Source of the DNA: Bacillota bacterium
GTDB lineage: Bacteria; Bacillota; UBA994; UBA5500
DNA length: 54,717 nucleotides
Reading direction: 5' to 3'
Assembly (NCBI GenBank): GCA_012735505.1
Contig: JAAYHE010000031.1
Span: forward strand, 1 to 54,717
Under the pieces are notes generated by a model. It was not told the DNA's origin. It made no database searches and worked only from the letters and a program-made list of their open reading frames with translations. Shown one piece after another: positions 47,093-54,717 of the stretch (position 1 is its first letter; each line of letters begins with the position of its first letter). A program made the position numbers and the translations under genes.

Positions 47093-48097
47093 CTAGACCC
47101 AAACTAAACGGAAACCTGCAGCCTTGATTAGTCGATTTTGCAGAGCTAACCCTAAACCGGCCTCGCTCGGGTAACCATGAGCCAAAATGACATCTACATT
47201 CAGTTCATCAAATCGGCGCAATTGCTGATAGAGCTTTTGCGCCGCCTGGGCTGGCTCGTCATACTGCCCCAACGACAGGGGGGTGTAGGCAGAAAACTTA
47301 GCGGCAAACTGATCATAGGTCAGGATGCCAACCCGTTGGTTCTGCGAGGCCAGCTCAGCCGCCTTACCTAGTTGGGCTTGTACCACAGTGCTAGGCTCGC
47401 CTAGATAGAGATAGAGGGGAGCCTGCGGGGCGTAATGGGCATATTTCATGCCCGGCGAACGCACCGGTTGTTCTGGTGCATAGCCCGCCCTAGATACGGG
47501 GCCAACTATCTTGGTCAAGTCTTCTATAGTCACTGCCCCGGGCCGTAGCAAAATGGGCTCGGAGCCAGTCATATCAACAACCGTAGACTCTAAACCGATG
47601 GCCACCATACCTGCATCTATGATAAGATCAACAGCTTCACCCAAGTCTGCGGCGACATGCTGGGCTAAGGTCGGACTAGGGCGCCCTGATCGGTTAGCGC
47701 TCGGGGCTGCCACCGGCACCTGGGCCTGTCTAATCAGAGCTTCAGCTACAGGATGGTTGGGCCAGCGCACTGCCACAGTATCCAAACCTGCTGTAACAAT
47801 GGCAGGAACTTGCTTTTTCTTGGGCAACACCAAGGAAAGAGGTCCTGGCCAGAAAGCCTGCATCAAGGCACAAGCTGCAGGCGGAATATGGTCGACCACC
47901 TGATCCAAAGTTGCATAATCAGCGATATGAACTATTAAGGGGTTATCTGCCGGTCGTCCCTTAGCTGCAAAAATCTGCCTTACGGCTGCTGCATCCCACG
48001 CGTTAGCACCGAGGCCGTAAACTGTTTCCGTAGGAAAAGCAACTAGCCGCCCCTGGCGCAAGTATTCTGCCCCTAAAGCTATTTGACGTTGATTCAA
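47093..48097 (-). CDS. Threonylcarbamoyl-AMP synthase (Sua5/YwlC)
   Basis: 334 aa: YrdC domain (GRLVAFPTETVYGLGANAWD, KGRPADNPLIVHI, WPGPLSLVL, VAVRWPNHPVA, PSANRSGRPSPT) plus the C-terminal Sua5 domain with RSPGMKYAHYAP. Makes the TC-AMP needed for tRNA t6A37. TTG start at 48097 behind AGGAGTG. 30 bp ahead of ywlE, as in B. subtilis ywlC-ywlE neighbourhoods. Confidence 0.95.
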   Translation of the reverse strand: MNQRQIALGAEYLRQGRLVAFPTETVYGLGANAWDAAAVRQIFAAKGRPADNPLIVHIADYATLDQVVDHIPPAACALMQAFWPGPLSLVLPKKKQVPAIVTAGLDTVAVRWPNHPVAEALIRQAQVPVAAPSANRSGRPSPTLAQHVAADLGEAVDLIIDAGMVAIGLESTVVDMTGSEPILLRPGAVTIEDLTKIVGPVSRAGYAPEQPVRSPGMKYAHYAPQAPLYLYLGEPSTVVQAQLGKAAELASQNQRVGILTYDQFAAKFSAYTPLSLGQYDEPAQAAQKLYQQLRRFDELNVDVILAHGYPSEAGLGLALQNRLIKAAGFRLVWV

Positions 48098-48137
48098 AAC
48101 AATTACACTCCTATGCTTGCTGCCTCTTATATTCCTT

Positions 48138-48167
48138 ATTGTACCACCCGATTGCCATCCTTAACAA
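48138..48167 (-). promoter_or_regulatory. Candidate promoter of the sua5-ywlE operon
   Basis: Minus strand TTGTTA (plus 48162-48167), an 18-bp spacer, TACAAT (plus 48138-48143, 5 of 6). About 40 bp ahead of the sua5 start. Confidence 0.5.
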
Positions 48168-48173
48168 CTAAGG

Positions 48174-48593
48174 CTAACTAAGGAAAAGCACGCCTAGGAA
48201 AACCAAGGCCGCTCCTAATACCCGCCCCGGTGTCAACCTTTCTCCCAAGCAGATGGCTGCTAGCAGGCAAGCAAACAGAGGATAAGAACCGGCTATAGGG
48301 GCCACCCGCCCCACATCGCCCATACGCAAAGCCGCGAAATAGAACACCTGCGCTAGCAGCACGCCGACAATTCCGCTCATCATGATTGCTAGCCATGTTT
48401 TGAGCGTCCAGTTCGCCAGCGGCGTCCAGCCATCTCGAGTTGTGAGAGTAATACCGGTAAAAACTGCGGTGATTAAGGCACGCACAAACACTGCAGCTGT
48501 CGGTTGCGCTTGCTGCAATCCTATTTTCTCGAAAACTGGGGCGATACCATAGCAGAGGGCAGCTAATAATGCCCATAGAGCTGACTCGTTCAC
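48174..48593 (-). CDS. EamA-domain membrane protein (single domain)
   Basis: 139 aa with about four to five membrane helices forming one EamA repeat (ALLAALCYGIAPVFEKIGL...APIAGSYPLFACLLAAICLGERLTPGRVLGAALVFLGVLFL). Full drug/metabolite transporters have two repeats, so this would act as a dimer. The GTG at 48593 lies 8 bases after GGAGG. No partner half is adjacent. Confidence 0.85.
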   Translation of the reverse strand: MNESALWALLAALCYGIAPVFEKIGLQQAQPTAAVFVRALITAVFTGITLTTRDGWTPLANWTLKTWLAIMMSGIVGVLLAQVFYFAALRMGDVGRVAPIAGSYPLFACLLAAICLGERLTPGRVLGAALVFLGVLFLS

Positions 48594-48651
48594 AGCTCTC
48601 ACCTCCGCTACAACATATGCAGTATTGGACTACCCCTAGAATAAAAACAAA

Positions 48652-48672
48652 AAAGAGGCGCGTTGCGCCTCC
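48652..48672 (-). terminator. Intrinsic terminator after the lipoprotein gene
   Basis: GAGGCGC-AAC-GCGCCTC on the minus strand, followed by TTTTTTGTTTTTAT. 17 bp after the stop of the lipoprotein gene. Confidence 0.85.
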
Positions 48673-48687
48673 CGCAGTAGAGGTAAA

Positions 48688-49089
48688 TTATTTGATAATA
48701 ATACTACCATCTACCTTCCATTTTCCTTTCTCATTAGGGAGAGTTATCCTCTTTTCTTCCTGGGTATCGCTGCCATCCTTAGACCAGGTCAAGGTGACAT
48801 TGACCAGGGCTGTTTGGCTACCTACCAGTTCGGTCTTACCAATTTCAACTTGTTTTAGCTCTCCCTTTTCCTCAAAAAGTTTTTTTACTGCTTCTTCAAA
48901 GGCTTCATAATTAGTATTCTGTTGGAAGAAGCTACTTGTAAGATCATAGGCTGCCTTGTAATCGTTTTTCTGCAATGCTTCGTAGACCTCTTGCACCACA
49001 TCTCGAGGCCTAACACTAGAACAAGCAGACAAAACGATTAAACAAGCACAAACAGCAGCTATCAACGTTAGTGTAGACTTCCTGCGCAT
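48688..49089 (-). CDS. DUF4878-like lipoprotein
   Basis: 133 aa. Signal peptide with lipobox LSAC (Cys at residue 23). The mature part has the DUF4878 pattern: RDVVQEVYEALQKNDYKAAYDLTSSFFQ, a helical middle, then a beta strand set VGSQTALVNVTLTWSKDG...GKWKVDGSIII. Likely membrane-tethered outside; role unknown. ATG at 49089 with GGAGGTG. Divergent from dinB, with its own terminator. Confidence 0.85.
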   Translation of the reverse strand: MRRKSTLTLIAAVCACLIVLSACSSVRPRDVVQEVYEALQKNDYKAAYDLTSSFFQQNTNYEAFEEAVKKLFEEKGELKQVEIGKTELVGSQTALVNVTLTWSKDGSDTQEEKRITLPNEKGKWKVDGSIIIK

Positions 49090-49252
49090 GACAACACCTC
49101 CTCTAATATTGAAATGGTCAGTTTATTACTAAGTCTTATTTGACCCACACCAAGCTGATTCCTGCCTTTTGAAAAAAATTTTTTTCGAAATATCCAACAA
49201 CTCTTACGGTGGGCGTATATTACTATATCCGGAATTTTGTGTCTCCAGCATA

Positions 49253-49279
49253 TGATATAATATACAAAACAGATGTTCG
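49253..49279 (+). promoter_or_regulatory. dinB extended -10 promoter with candidate LexA box
   Basis: TGATATAAT (49253-49261) is an extended -10 with TATAAT. Directly after it AAAAC-AGAT-GTTCG (49266-49279) resembles the Gram-positive SOS box CGAACRNRYGTTCG: right half 5 of 5, left half 3 of 5, spacer fits RNRY. It overlaps the expected start site, a repressing position. Confidence 0.5.
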
Positions 49280-49292
49280 GGGAGGTGGGCTG

Positions 49293-50489
49293 ATGCCTCA
49301 GAATAGGACTATTTTGCATGTCGACTTAGATGCATTTTTCGCCAGTATAGAGCAACGCGATCACCCCCACTTGCGCGGGTTACCTGTCATTATTGGGGGC
49401 AAACCTGACCAACGAGGCGTTGTCTCGACCTGCTCCTATGAGGCCAGAAGGTTCGGGGTTCGTTCTGCTATGCCTCTAACGGAGGCCTACCGCCGCTGCC
49501 CGCATGGTGTGTTCCTGCCTGGTGATATGGCTAAATATCGAGCAGCTTCCCGCCAGGTATTTGCTATTTTCCATCGTTTCACCCCGGCGGTAGAACCCAT
49601 TTCTATTGATGAAGCTTTCTTAGATCTGACAGGATGCACAGGACTTTTTGGCGACCCAGAAACTATCGCCCGGAAGATTAAGGAACTCATTGTTAAGGAA
49701 GTAGGGATTACCGCTTCGGCGGGAATTGCTCACAACAAGTTCTTGGCGAAAATCGCTTCCGATCTGCAAAAGCCCGACGGCTTGGTATGGATCAAACCAG
49801 AGCAGGTAGAGGAAGTATTGCACCCCTTGCCTATTGAACGCCTATGGGGAGTAGGCCCCAAGACAGCTGCTAAGCTTAATAACCTCGGTATCCGGACTAT
49901 CGGTGACCTTGCGCGTTTTGACCAACAGCTGCTAGCGCGAGCCCTCGGTGCGGTTACTGCCCAGCAGCTGCATCAGCTAGCCAACGGGATAGACCAACGC
50001 CCCGTGCTAACCCAAGACGAAATCAAATCTATGGGGCACGAACACACCTTTGCCGAGGACACAGCAGACTTAGATCAGGTGTTAGCAGTGCTACTGCGCT
50101 TGTCGGAAAAAGTAGGCAGACGATTGCGGCGGGAAAAACTACAAGGCAGGACGGTGGCGTTGAAGTTGCGCTACCACGACTTCACTACCCTCACACGGCA
50201 TGCTAGCCTGCGGGAGGCAACTTCTCTAGATCAAGATATTTATCAAGCCAGTAGAAAGTTACTACTAAAGGTTTATAACGGGCAACCCATTCGCCTTATC
50301 GGTGTATCTGTGCAAAACCTAAGCCGTGGCGCCATACGCCAGCTTTCTTTCTTAGATGATGCGACCCATGCTAAGCAAAAAAAAATGGCCCAAGCCATGG
50401 ACCAAATCAAAAATCGTTACGGTGAAAATAGCATCACCTACGCCAGCGGCATCGATCTCATATCCAACCGGCCCGACAATGAGCCTTAG
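49293..50489 (+). CDS. dinB: DNA polymerase IV
   Basis: 398 aa Y-family polymerase: ILHVDLDAFFASIEQRD (catalytic Asp), VSTCSYEARRFGV, PISIDEAFLDLTG (catalytic Asp-Glu), TASAGIAHNKFLAKIASDLQKPDG, helix-hairpin-helix RLWGVGPKTAAKLNNLGI and the little-finger domain. A translesion polymerase. ATG at 49293 with GGGGAGG. The frame is open from 49209 but starts ahead of the promoter. No beta-clamp motif is certain at the end. Confidence 0.95.
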   Translation: MPQNRTILHVDLDAFFASIEQRDHPHLRGLPVIIGGKPDQRGVVSTCSYEARRFGVRSAMPLTEAYRRCPHGVFLPGDMAKYRAASRQVFAIFHRFTPAVEPISIDEAFLDLTGCTGLFGDPETIARKIKELIVKEVGITASAGIAHNKFLAKIASDLQKPDGLVWIKPEQVEEVLHPLPIERLWGVGPKTAAKLNNLGIRTIGDLARFDQQLLARALGAVTAQQLHQLANGIDQRPVLTQDEIKSMGHEHTFAEDTADLDQVLAVLLRLSEKVGRRLRREKLQGRTVALKLRYHDFTTLTRHASLREATSLDQDIYQASRKLLLKVYNGQPIRLIGVSVQNLSRGAIRQLSFLDDATHAKQKKMAQAMDQIKNRYGENSITYASGIDLISNRPDNEP

Positions 50490-50504
50490 CGCTTATATGT
50501 TTCG

Positions 50505-50850
50505 GCCTGGGGCAACTATTCCCTGGTCGGCCTGCGGCCTCCCGGGTGGGCGCAATTCGAAATGCCCAGCCCAGGGGGGCTGTTCATTTTTCTTGGCGCC
50601 CCTCTACAATAGCAATATGCCAGCTGTACCGCCTAACGCCCCCAGCTAGCGGCGCGTCATCTGAAAAGCGCATAGGGAGCCATAAATCAAGAGAGTGAAG
50701 TAGCCAAAGATAAAGAAGCAGCCAGCAATAAAGCAGGGCTCCCCTGACTTCTGGCCGCTCCTTTGGCGACGAAGCTCTTACCTACAGCCGCTGGCTACCA
50801 GCGCGCGAGGATGGCCGCAGCGCCGCGGCAAACAAAGCGCGCAGCACGAT
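50505..50850 (+). repeat. Dispersed composite repeat, fullest A+B copy (50.5 kb)
   Basis: Module A (50529-50606) is a near-perfect inverted copy of 12378-12453: GCCTCCCGGGTGGGCG, GAAATGCCC, GGGGGGCTGTTCATTTTTC, GGCGCCCCT. Module B (50645-50850) is an inverted copy of 46065-46280 and shares GGCTACCAGCGCGC (50793-50806) with 17929-17942. Noncoding; it fills the whole gap between the convergent dinB and nadC genes. Confidence 0.8.
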
Positions 50851-50853
50851 GCA

Positions 50854-51711
50854 CTAGTCTTCAGCCACTTCTTCTATCTCAATATCGAGGCTGATATCTA
50901 GCACCGTGACACTGTGGGTAATAGCACCGATAGAGATATAGTCGACTCCTGTCTTAGCCACTTCGACAATATTTTCTTCAGTAATTCCACCCGACGCTTC
51001 TAAGATAGCCTTGCCGTGGGCCAGCTTAACTGCTTCCTTCATCATTTCGACAGGCATATTGTCTAACATGATAATATCGGCCCGACTTTCTAAGGCCTCC
51101 TGTAACTGCTCGAGGGTCTCTACCTCTACCTCGATTTTGACGGTATGCCCAACCCGCCTTCTCACGGCAGCAACAGCTTCTTTAATGCCGCCAGCAACTG
51201 CAATGTGATTATCTTTGATCAAGACGGCATCGTACAAACCAAAACGGTGGTTAAAGCCGCCCCCTACACGCACAGCATATTTCTCCAACAGGCGTAAGCC
51301 TGGTGTAGTCTTGCGCGTGTCCACGATTCTGCTCTGATAAAACTTAATGGGCTCGGTTAAACGCGAGGTGCGAGTAGCGATGCCCGACAGACGTTGCAGG
51401 AAGTTTAAAGCGAGTCGTTCTCCCATTAAGATAGAACGCGCCGGCCCGCTCACTCGGGCTAAGGTAGTCCCGGCAGTGGCCACATAGCCATCTTGCACCA
51501 ATAGCTCAACCTGAAGTGTAGGATCGACCTGTTTATAAACTAGCTCTAACACAGGTAGCCCCGCAATAATTCCATCTACTTTAGTCCACACCCGGGCAAC
51601 AGCTTGACGCTCTGCGGGTATGATGGCTTCGCTCGTGATATCACCCGTGCCTATGTCCTCAATTAGTGCACGGCTGATCAAGTCTTGAATTATAGGACTT
51701 TGCCAATTCAC
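50854..51711 (-). CDS. nadC: Nicotinate-nucleotide pyrophosphorylase
   Basis: 285 aa: EDIGTGDITSEAIIP, ERLALNFLQRLSGIAT, IVDTRKTTPGLRLLEKYAVRVGGGFNHR, LIKDNHI and EASGGITEENI. Converts quinolinate and PRPP to nicotinate mononucleotide in NAD synthesis. GTG start at 51711 behind GGGGGG. Downstream of nadA across a repeat-filled gap. Confidence 0.96.
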   Translation of the reverse strand: MNWQSPIIQDLISRALIEDIGTGDITSEAIIPAERQAVARVWTKVDGIIAGLPVLELVYKQVDPTLQVELLVQDGYVATAGTTLARVSGPARSILMGERLALNFLQRLSGIATRTSRLTEPIKFYQSRIVDTRKTTPGLRLLEKYAVRVGGGFNHRFGLYDAVLIKDNHIAVAGGIKEAVAAVRRRVGHTVKIEVEVETLEQLQEALESRADIIMLDNMPVEMMKEAVKLAHGKAILEASGGITEENIVEVAKTGVDYISIGAITHSVTVLDISLDIEIEEVAED

Positions 51712-51843
51712 CCTATTACCCCCCTTGTTCTATAAAACAGTTTATATGAGGCCCACCTAGTAATCAAATTAGGGACACTCGTGTCCCAAGTCCTCCTTTT
51801 GGATATTAACCGCTTCCCAATCTTTTAAACCCGGTCGGACTGT

Positions 51844-52050
51844 GGCCTCCGGGCAGGCGCGATTCAAAAGCCCACATGGCTGTTCATGGCGCCCCTACAA
51901 GATATTGCATAATGTTTCGCACACCACGGCTGCTTGCAATATCTGTAGGGGCGCCCTGCCAGCTAAATTGCTATAAGCAATTTAGCCAAGGTGCGCCCGC
52001 AATGGAACACCTAGGGTTTGCACCGTCCAAACGCAGCAGGCATAACCGCG
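51844..52050 (-). repeat. Dispersed intergenic repeat with two stem-loops (51.9 kb)
   Basis: Module A trace GGCCTCCGGGCAGGCGCG, GGCTGTTCATGGCGCCCC (51844-51896). Then a long inverted repeat with 21-bp arms (GGCGCCCCTACA...GATATTGCA and its complement, 51888-51956, one extra A), a perfect 11-bp stem-loop GCTAAATTGCT-ATA-AGCAATTTAGC (about 51962-51986), CCAAGGTGCGCC, and a 25-bp exact match to 19561-19585. No coding frame. Confidence 0.75.
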
Positions 52051-52078
52051 TCCGAGCTTTTTCCAGCAAGGCCCTCCC

Positions 52079-52990
52079 CTATTTTATCGCCAGCATGCGG
52101 TCTAAGGCCTGCACCGCTTTGCGCCGAATCTCTTCTGGCACTGCAATTTTAGGTTCCATCGTTTCTAAAGCCCGCACTGTTTTCTCTAGGGTGTTAGCCT
52201 TCATATTGGGGCAAATCAGATCTGGCGATGCCAAATAAAATCGTTTATCGGGGTTTTGCTTCTGCATTAGGTGTAAAATGCCGCCTTCGGTACCGATTAT
52301 AAATTCCTTGGCATCCGATTCCCTAACAAACTTCAGCATGCCGGCCGTGCTAGCAACATGGTCAGCAGCAGCGCTTACCTCTGGCCGGCACTCGGGATGT
52401 ACCACGGTCAAAGCTTGCGGATGTTCGCGCTTCTTCTGCTCGAACTGCTCCAGGGTCAGATGATCGTGGGTATGGCAATAGCCCTCCCAGACAATTACCT
52501 CTTTATCAGTGTTTCGAGCTATGTAACGACCTAGGTTGCGGTCTGGTGTAAATATAATTCGCTTTGCATCTAAAGAGTTTACTACCTTAATTGCATTAGA
52601 GGAGGTGCAACAAATATCGCTTTCCGCTTTAACGGCCGCAGAAGTATTGACATAGCTAACAACTGCAGCATCTGGGTTTTGGGCTTTGAAGGCACGTAAT
52701 GCTTCCGCGTCAATCATATCAGCCATAGGACAGCCAGCCCGTGGTTCTGGCAGAAGCACAGTCTTTTCTGGTGATAAAATTGCCGCGCTTTCAGCCATAA
52801 AATGCACACCGCAAAAGACAATGACTTCTGCATCAGTAGCTGCCGCCTGCTGGCTAAGCCCGAAAGAATCACCTACAAAATCGGCTACGTCTTGAATCTC
52901 GGCTCGTTGATAATAATGAGCTAAAATAATAGCCCGGCGTTCTTGCTTGAGCTCCTGCAGTCGACGTGCTAAATTATCTAACGTTGACAT
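52079..52990 (-). CDS. nadA: Quinolinate synthase
   Basis: 303 aa: [50 protein letters not shown] with a cluster Cys, [29 protein letters not shown] and [10 protein letters not shown]. The three [4Fe-4S] cysteines and substrate residues are present. Condenses iminoaspartate with dihydroxyacetone phosphate. The usual nadB is not next to it. ATG at 52990 with AAGGAG 13 bases upstream; ATG at 53017 is an alternative. Confidence 0.95.
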   Translation of the reverse strand: MSTLDNLARRLQELKQERRAIILAHYYQRAEIQDVADFVGDSFGLSQQAAATDAEVIVFCGVHFMAESAAILSPEKTVLLPEPRAGCPMADMIDAEALRAFKAQNPDAAVVSYVNTSAAVKAESDICCTSSNAIKVVNSLDAKRIIFTPDRNLGRYIARNTDKEVIVWEGYCHTHDHLTLEQFEQKKREHPQALTVVHPECRPEVSAAADHVASTAGMLKFVRESDAKEFIIGTEGGILHLMQKQNPDKRFYLASPDLICPNMKANTLEKTVRALETMEPKIAVPEEIRRKAVQALDRMLAIK

Positions 52991-53072
52991 ACTAACCCGA
53001 CAACTCCTTTGTAGCATATTCTCGCTAGCAATTTATTACTTGCCTTTTTCCTGCTTAATAGACTTTTTTGAG

Positions 53073-53088
53073 TGTGAAATTTGTCACC
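53073..53088. promoter_or_regulatory. Crp-like inverted repeat at the nadA start region
   Basis: TGTGA-AATTTG-TCACC, a TGTGA-N6-TCACA-type inverted repeat, just downstream of the nadA -10 and overlapping the expected transcript start. It would fit a repressor of NAD synthesis or a Crp/Fnr-type site; chance is possible. Confidence 0.35.
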
Positions 53089-53092
53089 CACA

Positions 53093-53121
53093 ATTCTATA
53101 CTTCGCCCTAAGTCATGTCAA
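53093..53121 (-). promoter_or_regulatory. Sigma-A type promoter of nadA
   Basis: Minus strand TTGACA (6 of 6; plus 53116-53121), 17-bp spacer, TAGAAT (5 of 6; plus 53093-53098). About 100 bp ahead of the nadA start. Confidence 0.7.
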
Positions 53122-53236
53122 TTATAGCCCCTGTAGGTAAATTACTAACATGCAGTATACGATTAGCAACAAGCAGGATTTGTGGCAGGAGGCGTGGAAA
53201 AAGTGGAGGATGACAAACGCATAAAGGAGATGCACT

Positions 53237-54577
53237 ATGCTACCCCTTAACCGTTCTTTTCAGAACCCACTACTTCTATGGCTCTGTCTGTTGGCTGCAA
53301 TAGTTGGTTTAGCCCTCGTCGGCATGACCCTATTGTCTTTAGCACCTAACAGCCTAGGAGAAACAGCGACCGACTACGACATAATTAACGCTTTTCATTT
53401 CGACGAATGGGAAATTTGCACCCGGCATGGACAGCTAGTTTATCCTAATGGCGGAATGGCGGTAGAGGCGTACGCAAAAGAAAAGCTAGTGGCTTGGGTC
53501 ATTTGGGGAGAGGCAAACTTCCATGTCGAGACACCCGATCCAGACCATGTTATCGAACTGGAGAACATCCAGCTATCTACTTTATTTTTGTCCGAGGCAG
53601 AATTGTTGGCTGCACGCAACAAGGTCTTTATGCGCGGTACCGAGGCTCCCGCCTCCTGCGCACAGGCAGCTGCCTTGCTTAAGCAAATCCAAGCAACTCT
53701 ACCAGGCTTGCAGATATTTGGCACCGACAGAATCTACCCTTTTACTCCTGGCACGGCCAAGCTGATTCTGTATGACGAGGCTGGGCAAGAGTTCGTTTAT
53801 CAAGAAGGGTTATGGAGCCAACTACGGGGCCCTGATATCAACCATAGATTCTGGTCTGGCGGTTGGAAATCGCATCCTTCCCTTTTACAGGGAATTTGCG
53901 CCATCGTCCTTTATGCTTGTTTTATTTTATTGTTGTTAGCCGCTACCTACTTTGCTACTTTGGGATGGGAGGAGGAAACCCCCACAGCTAAGAGTCTACC
54001 GCAAATTAGACTGCTTTTGCTCATAGCTGTGGCTTATATGCTGGTCAGGGGTGTGATCAACCGCTTAGGTTTGAATCCGTTAGTTAGAGCCACCGCCGAC
54101 GGACTATTGTTGGCTAGCTTGGTGTATCTGTCAGGCTGGCAACTGACCGGTAAGAATCTTGTGCGCAAATTAGCCCTCGGCTTAGGTTTAGGCGGGTTAG
54201 CTACTTGTTTAGGCAGCTTGTCTTTCCCTACAGGCTTCTCCCACTTACCTTGGCAGGAGCTAATATCCATAACCGCTTTCGGCCTCATAGCTGCTTGGGC
54301 GCAAGAAAAACTGTGGCGCGGATTAATTCTGACAGGCTTGCAGCAGCACTACGGGATTGGGCGGGCCGTAATACTTGCCGCTGCCGTGCAAGGGGCTTAC
54401 GCCCTTGGCGTTTGGTTACTACACCCTCAGCCGGCCTTAGGATTTCTACATGCTCTCATAATAGTCCCCCTACAAGGACTGTGGCTAAACTTCACCTATT
54501 TGCGCAGTGGCGATTTAGTGGTGCCTGTCACTATTGCTGCTAGTCTAGCCATACTACCGCAACTATTGCTATTTTAG
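53237..54577 (+). CDS. Membrane protein with degenerate CPBP (CAAX protease-like) C-terminus
   Basis: 446 aa. One N-terminal membrane helix (about 13-35), an exported soluble domain of about 180 residues with no recognised family, then about seven membrane helices. Near the C-terminus WAQEKLWRGLIL resembles the CPBP motif EExxxRG but with Gln for the first Glu; a later YALGVWLLH may be the FxxxH motif. So it may be an intramembrane glutamate protease relative with a weakened site. ATG at 53237 with AAAGGAG. Divergent from nadA. Confidence 0.7.
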   Translation: MLPLNRSFQNPLLLWLCLLAAIVGLALVGMTLLSLAPNSLGETATDYDIINAFHFDEWEICTRHGQLVYPNGGMAVEAYAKEKLVAWVIWGEANFHVETPDPDHVIELENIQLSTLFLSEAELLAARNKVFMRGTEAPASCAQAAALLKQIQATLPGLQIFGTDRIYPFTPGTAKLILYDEAGQEFVYQEGLWSQLRGPDINHRFWSGGWKSHPSLLQGICAIVLYACFILLLLAATYFATLGWEEETPTAKSLPQIRLLLLIAVAYMLVRGVINRLGLNPLVRATADGLLLASLVYLSGWQLTGKNLVRKLALGLGLGGLATCLGSLSFPTGFSHLPWQELISITAFGLIAAWAQEKLWRGLILTGLQQHYGIGRAVILAAAVQGAYALGVWLLHPQPALGFLHALIIVPLQGLWLNFTYLRSGDLVVPVTIAASLAILPQLLLF

Positions 54578-54590
54578 TATTGCAAAAACC

Positions 54591-54645
54591 AAAGGGCGTG
54601 TCGCAAAACGTTTTTTATAAACGTGGCGCGACGCGCCCTTTTTCT
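54591..54645 (+). terminator. Terminator of the CPBP-like gene
   Basis: AAAGGGCGTGTCGC pairs with GCGACGCGCCCTTTTT across an inner ACGTTT/AAACGT stem, ending in a T run. 14 bp after the stop codon. Bases 54646-54717 show nothing recognisable. Confidence 0.85.
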
Positions 54646-54717
54646 GCTCTGGTAAGTCCAAAAGCGCCAGGTATTCGGCATTTTTGTTAATAACAAGGGT
54701 GTTTTTCGGTACAACAA

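Noticed and set aside
51876-52238. 120-codon plus-strand frame across the 51.9-kb repeat
   Set aside because: Covers the palindromic repeat and the antisense of nadA; no family features.
53237-54577. Active CAAX-type protease
   Set aside because: The first Glu of the EExxxR motif is Gln, so a working active site cannot be claimed.

Overview
The window looks like a chromosomal segment of a flagellated, endospore-forming, Gram-positive bacterium of the clostridial type (phylum Bacillota). The evidence is SpoIIID, SpoIIQ, SpoIID, YwmB, Mbl, a ComF locus, a DegS/DegU pair and flagellar rod genes, in neighbourhoods that largely follow the Bacillus subtilis/clostridial gene order. No rRNA, tRNA, CRISPR array, prophage or transposase gene is visible. 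Nearly all genes are on the minus strand. Only three are on the plus strand: a Crp/Fnr regulator, dinB and a terminal membrane protein.

Layout by position: 1-7.8 kb is recD2-comFA-pxpABC-comFC-yvyF, a competence operon with a 5-oxoprolinase cassette inserted between comFA and comFC. 8.3-12.1 kb holds a small membrane-anchored protein, degU (interrupted by an in-frame TGA), degS and metK. 12.5-19.4 kb is mixed: DegV, a chemoreceptor-like protein with an N-terminal Rossmann domain, an M20 amidohydrolase, a hypothetical gene with ylmH, an orphan TetR with a 32-bp palindromic operator, and a GNAT with a small Cys-rich protein. 19.8-24.4 kb is spoIIQ-spoIIID-mbl-flhO-flhP-flgJ(N), where flgJ carries a 29-bp tandem duplication. 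24.5-26.5 kb is a split permease whose second half carries a ferredoxin-like tail, divergent from a Crp/Fnr regulator. 26.5-32.2 kb is pyrF, a PAS histidine kinase with candidate Spo0A boxes, spoIID, murA and ywmB. 32.3-39.9 kb is a full F-type ATP synthase operon ending in a DUF1694 gene; its c subunit has Na+-type ligands. 40-48.1 kb is wecB, comEB, upp, glyA, ywlG, rpiB, a broken chemoreceptor gene, ywlE and sua5. 48.2-54.7 kb holds an EamA protein, a lipoprotein, dinB with a candidate SOS box, nadC, nadA and a degenerate CPBP-like membrane protein.

The most unusual noncoding signal is a family of dispersed, structured intergenic repeats at about 7.96, 12.3, 17.9, 19.5, 46.1, 50.5 and 51.85 kb. 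They share two modules (A and B) in both orientations. In two copies (12.3 and 51.9 kb) the stem-loops have unrelated sequence but conserved pairing. Two long B copies form inverted repeats around a 4.4-kb gene block.

Three signalling or motility genes (degU, the membrane chemoreceptor gene, flgJ) carry lesions, while almost every other gene is intact. This may mean decay or phase variation of motility, or assembly error. All names rest on reading protein motifs and gene order by eye; no database search was run.
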